DNA of 13,080 nucleotides, taken from positions 1-13,080 of the forward strand of contig JAATVL010000042.1 in NCBI GenBank assembly GCA_014523525.1, in the 5' to 3' direction. Position 1 is the stretch's first letter. Each line of letters starts with the position of its first letter. A model generated the notes under the pieces. The model was not told the DNA's origin. It made no database searches and saw only the letters and a list, made by a program, of their open reading frames with translations. Below are positions 8,438 to 13,080 of the stretch, piece by piece. The position numbers were made by a program, and so were the translations under genes. Origin of the DNA: Nitrososphaerales archaeon TH703. Its GTDB lineage: Archaea; Thermoproteota; Nitrososphaeria; Nitrososphaerales; Nitrososphaeraceae.

Positions 8438-9010
8438 CTAATATGATACTAATTTCAATAATTCCTGATGATGTTTTAATGTAGACATCCAGTCGATATC
8501 TCCAATTGTCCTTTTTGATTCATCACTCAAGGCTTCGATTAAGCGTTTGATAATTTCTTTACTAGAAGTAGTTGTAGTATCAAATTCAATGATCTTTTGC
8601 TTGCCAAATTTTTTTATACTATCGTATAAAGTTATACCGAGAATCTCACTTGTTATGTTTTCTCTAATTTTCATAATTGTGTAATTTCTTTCTTTAAAAG
8701 TTTGTAAAAGATATTTAGGAGAACGTCGTAAAACCACAACGAGATCAACCTGACTGGGGACTAGTAAATATGGGGCAAGATGCCCTGTAATGATTACATC
8801 ATCATATCTTTTTAAATCCTTTCTAAGCATCACTGAAGCTTTTTTTATATAGATATCATAAACACCCAAAGCCTTATCTGTAAAAACAAGCTTATTTTTT
8901 ATCACAAATTCATTTAAATTGATTGTCTTAAATCCTAATCTTTTTGATAACATATTGCTGAGTGTACGTTTTCCAACTCCCGGATTACCGGTAATGACGA
9001 TTCTTGACAA
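8438..9010 (-). CDS. AK6/Fap7-type adenylate kinase-like P-loop protein
   Basis: A 190-residue P-loop NTPase of the AK6/Fap7 group, which has adenylate kinase/ATPase activity and, in yeast and archaea, binds ribosomal protein uS11 during small-subunit maturation. Visible: P-loop GNPGVGKRT (8-16); the NMP-binding side including the TGHLAPYLL segment, like the HL motif of AK6; VVVLRRSP followed by the LID-like FKERNY and KIRENITSEILG; and FDTTTT near residue 143, as in the group's DTT motif. The residue after the P-loop lysine is Arg15 rather than the canonical Ser/Thr, with Thr16 next. The start is TTG, with an in-frame TAA two codons upstream. A TATA-like element about 27 bases upstream fits a leaderless transcript. 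It lies upstream of the HyuA-like gene and diverges from the aCPSF2-like gene. Family secure; ribosome-assembly role inferred from homologues. Confidence 0.85.
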   Translation of the reverse strand: MSRIVITGNPGVGKRTLSNMLSKRLGFKTINLNEFVIKNKLVFTDKALGVYDIYIKKASVMLRKDLKRYDDVIITGHLAPYLLVPSQVDLVVVLRRSPKYLLQTFKERNYTIMKIRENITSEILGITLYDSIKKFGKQKIIEFDTTTTSSKEIIKRLIEALSDESKRTIGDIDWMSTLKHHQELLKLVSY

Positions 9011-9030
9011 CTTTTAAAATTACAATTACT

Positions 9031-9042
9031 CTAATTTTATTC
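9031..9042 (-). promoter_or_regulatory. TATA-like element for AK6-like gene
   Basis: On the minus strand GAATAAAATTAG is centred about 27 bases before the TTG start at 9010, the spacing expected for a leaderless archaeal transcript. It supports this unusual start codon. Confidence 0.4.
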
Positions 9043-9061
9043 TGTCGTTGTTCTTATTTTG

Positions 9062-9070
9062 CTATAAATA
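9062..9070 (+). promoter_or_regulatory. TATA box in the divergent intergenic region
   Basis: CTATAAATA is the best TATA match in the 122-base region between the divergent kinase and nuclease genes. It predicts transcription starting near 9091, about 42 bases before the nuclease ATG and almost exactly at a small ATG (9090). A weaker alternative, ACTTAAAAC (9097-9105), would give a nearly leaderless nuclease mRNA. Confidence 0.45.
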
Positions 9071-9132
9071 CGTAATACAAAAAGGAAAAATGAAAGACTT
9101 AAAACCCGTCTGCATAGACAAATGATTAATAA

Positions 9133-10395
9133 ATGAAAATAACTATTTTAGGGTCTGGTAAAGAAGTCGGGCGTTCCGGATTTACGGTAACATCAGACAA
9201 TACCAATATTTTGTTAGACTATGGCGTTCTTTTAAAAAGAGAGCCATCCTTTCCAATTCATGTCAGACCAAAAGATATCAGTACAGTTGTTCTTACCCAC
9301 GCTCATTTAGATCATTCTGGATTTATTCCATCGCTTTTTTTATCCAATTCTGATATCTCAGTTTTGGGAACAAATCCAACCTTCGATCTTACCAATCTAC
9401 TTATTGAAGATATGATCAAAATATCTGGCTTTTATTTGCCATTTGAATACGCCGATTTGAATAATATGATGAATCATTCAAGAACCTTACAGTATAAGGA
9501 AAGACACCCAATTAATAATATGCAAATTAGTTTATACGAATCTGGTCATATAATAGGCGGCTCCTCAATAATTGTAGAAAGTGAAGGTAAACGTATTTTT
9601 TATACAGGAGATATAAACACTAGAGGGTCAAAACTACTGAGGTCTGCAGATTTAGATTTACCTGAAATTGATGTCTTAATAATTGAGAGTACCTATTCTC
9701 AAACAGAGCAGACTCCACGAGAGGAATCAGAAAAAAATCTTGTTGAATTTGCTTACGATGTTGTTGAAAGAGGAGGAACTCTTTTCATACCGGCGTTTTC
9801 AGTTGAAAGAGCACAGGAAATTGCATGCGTATTGAAGACTTGCAATTTTAAATATAGGATATCTATGGACGGAATGGCACTAAAAGCCAATGAAATAATG
9901 TTAAAAAATCCATCATTTTTAAGAGATCCCGAAGTATTTAAAAAAATTATTTCAGAAATTGAATGGGTCCAAGGATGGCGCAGAAGAAAGCAATTGGTAA
10001 AAGAACCAGGAATAATAATCTCTCCTGCAGGAATGCTTGTGGGCGGAACAGCAATATTCTATTTGCAAGAAATAGCAAAAAATCCTAATAGCGGTATAGC
10101 CTTAGTGTCGTACCAAGGTAAGGGAACTCCAGGCCGTCTTCTACTTGAGAAAGGACTTGTATCATATAATGGAAAATCAAAAAAAAGTCTTGCAGATGTA
10201 AATCATTTTGAATTTTCAGGGCACAGTAGCAGAACCGAATTATTTAAAATACTTGATAAAATCAAAGGCAATCCGAAAGTTCTTACAGTTCATGGCGACG
10301 ACATGTCATGTATTAAATTTGCCAGCGAAATCGAAGAAAAGTTTGGTTTTGATGCAATAGCTCCAGATAATGGGCAGATTATAGAAGTTAATTAA
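9133..10395 (+). CDS. beta-CASP metallo-beta-lactamase ribonuclease, aCPSF2-like
   Basis: Archaeal RNA-cleaving/decay nuclease related to eukaryotic CPSF73 and bacterial RNase J. Visible metallo-beta-lactamase motifs: HAHLDH (56-61), H139 in ESGHIIGG, D160 in FYTGD. Beta-CASP motifs: A in IIESTYS (E185), B as H364 in FSGHSS, C as H388 in VHGDD. All metal ligands are present, so it should be active. At 420 residues it has no N-terminal KH domains, which separates it from the approximately 630-residue aCPSF1/FttA termination factor and fits the aCPSF2 group. The ATG at 9133 starts directly on the first beta strand (KITILGSG), as expected. It is divergent from the AK6-like gene and followed after 99 bases by a GH5 gene with its own promoter. 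An endo- versus exonuclease preference cannot be read from sequence. Confidence 0.93.
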   Translation: MKITILGSGKEVGRSGFTVTSDNTNILLDYGVLLKREPSFPIHVRPKDISTVVLTHAHLDHSGFIPSLFLSNSDISVLGTNPTFDLTNLLIEDMIKISGFYLPFEYADLNNMMNHSRTLQYKERHPINNMQISLYESGHIIGGSSIIVESEGKRIFYTGDINTRGSKLLRSADLDLPEIDVLIIESTYSQTEQTPREESEKNLVEFAYDVVERGGTLFIPAFSVERAQEIACVLKTCNFKYRISMDGMALKANEIMLKNPSFLRDPEVFKKIISEIEWVQGWRRRKQLVKEPGIIISPAGMLVGGTAIFYLQEIAKNPNSGIALVSYQGKGTPGRLLLEKGLVSYNGKSKKSLADVNHFEFSGHSSRTELFKILDKIKGNPKVLTVHGDDMSCIKFASEIEEKFGFDAIAPDNGQIIEVN

Positions 10396-10463
10396 GAAAA
10401 ATGAACAAAAAGTCAATCTGAATCTGAATTAATCTAACAGTACGAAAAAATCGCTGGAAACTA

Positions 10464-10472
10464 TTTTATAAT
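10464..10472 (+). promoter_or_regulatory. TATA box for GH5 gene
   Basis: TTTTATAAT is centred 27 bases before the ATG at 10495, ideal archaeal spacing for a leaderless transcript. This indicates the glycosidase gene is transcribed independently of the upstream nuclease. Confidence 0.5.
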
Positions 10473-10494
10473 GTTAATATTTATCCTAAACTGA

Positions 10495-11724
10495 ATGCAG
10501 ACTATTAGTAAAACAAGAGGCCTTGTTAGTTCTAAACTGGTAATACTGGTTGTAATTTTCAGCCTATTGCTAACTAATTCGTTTGTACTATATTCACACG
10601 GTTTGGGTGCAAATCAGATATTTTTTGGTGTAAATATGAAGGGGTACTATACAAGTATGCCGCAAAGCAGAACTATAGCAAGTGTTATGCCCGAAAATTT
10701 TTTTGATCATAGCCTTAAATTAATTTCGGAGGCTGGCATGAATCATGTACGGTTTGTGTTTTATTGGGAATCTTACGTAAGAGATCCTATCAATTTTATG
10801 CTTGAACTACAATCCCTAGCACAGGCTGCGGATAAATACAACATTAATGTAATGTATGATAACCATCAATTTCATACTTCTTCATGGTTCAATCCACAAA
10901 GAGGAACGGGCTTCCCTTCATTTCTTTTTCAAAACAATCCTGCCTATCCTCCTGGAAATGGTGGTGGACCCAAATATACACCGGCAAAGGTATGGTGGAC
11001 AGATTGGTGGAATCAAGCTGTAAAGGATACTAATGGTACCGATGGATGGACTCTACAAGTTGAATTCATGAAAAAGATAATTGATACTCTAGACAGTCAT
11101 AAAAGTACATTAGGTTACGAAATTCTCAGTGAACCCCAGGTTCACAATGTCGATCAATGGGAAAAAATCGGCAAGTATAATACATTTATGGTTAATGAAT
11201 TGAGGAAATTTACCAACAAAGTTCTTGCTTACAGTATGAATATTCCTGTTGATCTAAGGAGTCCTATAAACTTGACAGCAGAAAACTTGGCCAAAATGAA
11301 GCCACAAAACAGTACAAACGTAGTTTTTAAAATAAGCATATATGGATTGCCTTCAGGTTCATATCAGCAACAGAGATTGAACACGTTTCTTAAGGCTTCC
11401 AATATCACAGGCGTACCACTGTACATAGGCGAATGGAATAATGTCCTACGAGAGCAAACCATTAATGAAGAAGGGAACGCAGTTTTTCAGATAAATCCTT
11501 TTGAAAGTGATATAAGTCAACAGGAGGCTAATCTATTTGTTAAAACTTTTAAAGATCTTGGTATTTGGGGATTGGCGTACTGGAAATGGGACTATGTTAC
11601 ACAACAAACTCCAAACTTTAATTTAATTTCAATAGGTAAGAACGGAGATATAATTACTAATAAATATTTTGAACAATTGCAAGCTGCGTTAGAAAGTAAT
11701 TATGGTAATCAAGCTGGCCAATAA
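10495..11724 (+). CDS. exported GH5-type glycoside hydrolase (cellulase-like)
   Basis: A 409-residue clan GH-A glycosidase, probably family 5. Residues 1-13 are basic, 14-34 are strongly hydrophobic, and SHGLGA follows, so it carries a signal peptide or N-terminal membrane anchor and acts outside the cell. Visible: GMNHVRFVFYW (81-91), the DNHQFH loop (122-127), the acid/base region EILSEPQ with E213, and the nucleophile region YIGEWNN with E313. AYWKWDY (361-367) fits the strand-8 tryptophan of GH5. The residue before the acid/base Glu is Ser212, where GH-A enzymes nearly always have Asn. Four N-glycosylation sequons (N180, N259, N272, N303) fit an exported archaeal protein. The Trp-rich stretch 167-172 may line a sugar site. 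The substrate (beta-glucan, mannan or the cell's own polysaccharide) cannot be told. No sugar-metabolism or transport gene lies beside it. Family is likely; function is inferred. Confidence 0.85.
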   Translation: MQTISKTRGLVSSKLVILVVIFSLLLTNSFVLYSHGLGANQIFFGVNMKGYYTSMPQSRTIASVMPENFFDHSLKLISEAGMNHVRFVFYWESYVRDPINFMLELQSLAQAADKYNINVMYDNHQFHTSSWFNPQRGTGFPSFLFQNNPAYPPGNGGGPKYTPAKVWWTDWWNQAVKDTNGTDGWTLQVEFMKKIIDTLDSHKSTLGYEILSEPQVHNVDQWEKIGKYNTFMVNELRKFTNKVLAYSMNIPVDLRSPINLTAENLAKMKPQNSTNVVFKISIYGLPSGSYQQQRLNTFLKASNITGVPLYIGEWNNVLREQTINEEGNAVFQINPFESDISQQEANLFVKTFKDLGIWGLAYWKWDYVTQQTPNFNLISIGKNGDIITNKYFEQLQAALESNYGNQAGQ

Positions 11725-11743
11725 GACGATGATGTAAGTATAA

Positions 11744-11759
11744 TATATTTTAATATATG
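11744..11759 (+). promoter_or_regulatory. TATA-rich promoter for the Cys-cluster/OGG1 pair
   Basis: TATATTTTAATATATG lies 30-45 bases before the ATG at 11789 and would start transcription near 11782. It is the only promoter-like element before the two closely spaced genes. The exact box within this AT stretch cannot be fixed. Confidence 0.4.
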
Positions 11760-11788
11760 TAATGATCCTGTATTGTAATGATTTCTAA

Positions 11789-12007
11789 ATGATAATAAAG
11801 AATACTGATCCATATAAAATAAAAAAATGCATAGCATGTAAAAAAGACATCATATTGCAGGAAAAATATTTTACATATCCACTATCATTACAATGTATAT
11901 GCTTGGAGTGTTCTCTGAAAGAAATTCCTAAAATAATTGAAGCCTTGGAAACCGACTTGGAGAAAACAGAAGGATTAGTAAAGACGAATAAAAAAATTGT
12001 TGAATAA
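11789..12007 (+). CDS. small Cys-cluster (putative zinc-binding) protein
   Basis: A 72-residue protein I cannot assign to a named family. Cys14 and Cys17 form CIAC, and Cys36, Cys38 and Cys41 form CICLEC, so two CxxC-type knuckles about 20 residues apart could hold one zinc ion in a ribbon or treble-clef fold. Residues 42-72 are charged and probably helical. There is no signal peptide. The gene ends nine bases before the OGG1-type glycosylase ATG, so the two very likely share a transcript. A role linked to DNA repair is suggested by position only. An antisense frame covers the same bases (11785-12108), but the paired cysteines and operon spacing favour this strand. Confidence 0.7.
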   Translation: MIIKNTDPYKIKKCIACKKDIILQEKYFTYPLSLQCICLECSLKEIPKIIEALETDLEKTEGLVKTNKKIVE

Positions 12008-12016
12008 CATATATAC

Positions 12017-12895
12017 ATGTTATTAGATTCTAAATTTAATCCCGAAATTAGTATCAATAGCGGGCAGATGTTTTTATGGGAAAAATATAAAAATTCATGG
12101 TACGGCACTTATGGAAGTCTCATTTTAAAATTTTCAATTACAAATAATGAAATAGAATTTTGCTCAGCTCCAAAGTTTGATAATTGGGAACATTTCATTT
12201 TTAGATTAGATGATAATATTCAAAATATTTTTTCCAACTTTTCCAACGATATTATTCTACCTAAACTATTAAAAAGATATACTGGATTACGCTTAATACG
12301 CCAAGACCCACATCAATGTATGATTTCTTTTGCCTGTTCAAGTAATACAAACATATCAATGATACGTACTATGTTAAAGAATTTATCGATGAAATTCGGT
12401 ATTAAAAAACAGATTGATAATAAAATATTCTTCACCTTTCCCGCTATGAAAAATCTATACAAAGCGTCTATCAACGAATTATGTTCTTGTAGTGTTGGAT
12501 ATAGAGCAAAAGCTATTAAATCAATTGCAGAAAAAATGGTTACAGGCGCTTTAACAATTGATGAATTATATCGCTGTAAATATGATGATGCTAGAAAAAT
12601 ACTAACTAGCATTTATGGAATTGGAAATAAAATAGCTGATTGTATACTGTTATTTTCTCTAGAAAAGACCGAAGCATTTCCAATTGATGTATGGATGGGT
12701 CGCGCAATATTCATGTATTACAAAAGACTAATTGACAACAGAAAAGTGACTATTATTAACACAAATAAAAAACTAAGTGATAACCAATATTCAATCTTGT
12801 CAGAAATGATGAGAAACCATTTTGGCAAATATGGTGGCTATGCACAACAATACCTCTTCTATCACATTCGAAATACGAAAATGAAAAAATGGTAA
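12017..12895 (+). CDS. ogg: OGG1-type 8-oxoguanine DNA glycosylase/AP lyase
   Basis: Removes 8-oxoguanine from DNA and nicks the abasic strand; 292 residues. It is OGG1-like, with an N-terminal domain before the HhH-GPD core, not the shorter AGOG type. Visible, with human OGG1 equivalents: SGQMFLW (15-21, G16 = G42, the 8-oxoG-sensing glycine); QDPHQCMISFACSSN (96-110); GYRAKAI (161-167, Y162 = Y203, R163 = R204); hairpin YGIGNKIADC (200-209) with catalytic K205 (= K249) and C209 (= C253); FPIDVW with D224 (= D268); YAQQYLF (275-281, Q277 = Q315, F281 = F319). The cytosine-contacting Arg154 of human OGG1 is Met115 here, and Asn150 is Thr111. The ATG follows the upstream stop by nine bases with no clear ribosome site, suggesting coupled translation. 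Assignment is strong; relaxed opposite-base choice is inference. Confidence 0.93.
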   Translation: MLLDSKFNPEISINSGQMFLWEKYKNSWYGTYGSLILKFSITNNEIEFCSAPKFDNWEHFIFRLDDNIQNIFSNFSNDIILPKLLKRYTGLRLIRQDPHQCMISFACSSNTNISMIRTMLKNLSMKFGIKKQIDNKIFFTFPAMKNLYKASINELCSCSVGYRAKAIKSIAEKMVTGALTIDELYRCKYDDARKILTSIYGIGNKIADCILLFSLEKTEAFPIDVWMGRAIFMYYKRLIDNRKVTIINTNKKLSDNQYSILSEMMRNHFGKYGGYAQQYLFYHIRNTKMKKW

Positions 12896-12939
12896 CGTTA
12901 ATTATTAATATTACTAAAGATCAATTATATTATCTGGAG

Positions 12940-13006
12940 TTATGATATTATTTCTATGCATGCATGTACGTATGTATATATGTATGTATGATTTTTATGA
13001 TATTAT
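12940..13006. repeat. alternating purine-pyrimidine tract between 12-base direct repeats
   Basis: Bases 12955-12990 alternate pyrimidine and purine without exception for 36 bases, made of TGCA/TATG-like units. GTATGTATATATGTATG at 12970-12986 reads the same backwards (mirror repeat). TTATGATATTAT occurs at 12940-12951 and again at 12995-13006, flanking the tract. It lies in the gene-free right end (12896-13080, 185 bases), where I see no other gene or RNA. Origin by slippage is likely; a function is unknown. Confidence 0.8.
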
Positions 13007-13080
13007 CCAAATTGAATTTTCCATAAAGAAAATAACTTATTTTCATTACCTTTTTCTGAAAACTGTGAGTCTTCAAAATA

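Noticed and set aside
11785..12108. Minus-strand ORF of 107 codons overlapping the Cys-cluster gene and the ogg start
   Set aside because: It would overlap the conserved ogg N-terminus; the plus-strand frame has paired cysteines and operon-like spacing.
12313..12612. Minus-strand ORF of 99 codons inside ogg
   Set aside because: It is opposite the conserved OGG1 core and has no features of its own.

Overview
The window looks like chromosomal DNA of an AT-rich archaeon, most likely an ammonia-oxidising thaumarchaeon (Nitrososphaerota, perhaps near Nitrososphaera/Nitrosocosmicus). Support comes from a D-family DNA polymerase large subunit, archaeal TATA-like boxes about 27 bases before several start codons (leaderless or near-leaderless genes), three genes whose only plausible start is TTG, and a combination of RNase Z, archaeal CPSF2-type nuclease, AK6/Fap7-type kinase and an eukaryote-like OGG1. 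The genus is inference only; no rRNA or amo gene is present.

Layout. 1-3362 (+): PolD large subunit DP2, cut by the left window edge, without intein, ending in a PCNA-binding (PIP) box. 3455-4132 (+): a conserved-looking but unrecognised protein with a possible winged-helix N-terminal half. 4320-5240 (+): RNase Z. 5303-6193 (+): ribose-phosphate pyrophosphokinase. These converge on a minus-strand pair: an orphan hydantoinase/oxoprolinase-family HyuA-like protein (6227-8329) and an AK6/Fap7-type kinase (8438-9010). The kinase is divergent from 9133-10395 (+), an aCPSF2-like beta-CASP nuclease. 10495-11724 (+) is an exported GH5-type glycoside hydrolase. 11789-12007 and 12017-12895 (+), nine bases apart, encode a small Cys-cluster protein and an OGG1-type 8-oxoguanine glycosylase. 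The right end (12896-13080) is non-coding and holds a 36-base strictly alternating purine-pyrimidine tract between 12-base direct repeats.

Most genes form an information-processing neighbourhood: replication (DP2), tRNA 3' end maturation (RNase Z), RNA cleavage/decay (aCPSF2), nucleotide supply (PRPP synthase, AK6-like kinase) and oxidative DNA damage repair (OGG1). The secreted glycosidase and the orphan HyuA are the metabolic outliers.

I saw no mobile element, CRISPR array, tRNA or rRNA, and no gene-free stretch longer than 300 bases. I did not find a clearly new multi-gene system. The best leads are the OGG1 opposite-base residue change, the Cys-cluster/OGG1 gene pair, the exported GH5 with an altered catalytic motif, the orphan HyuA with altered nucleotide-binding motifs, the AK6 Walker A variant, and the alternating tract.
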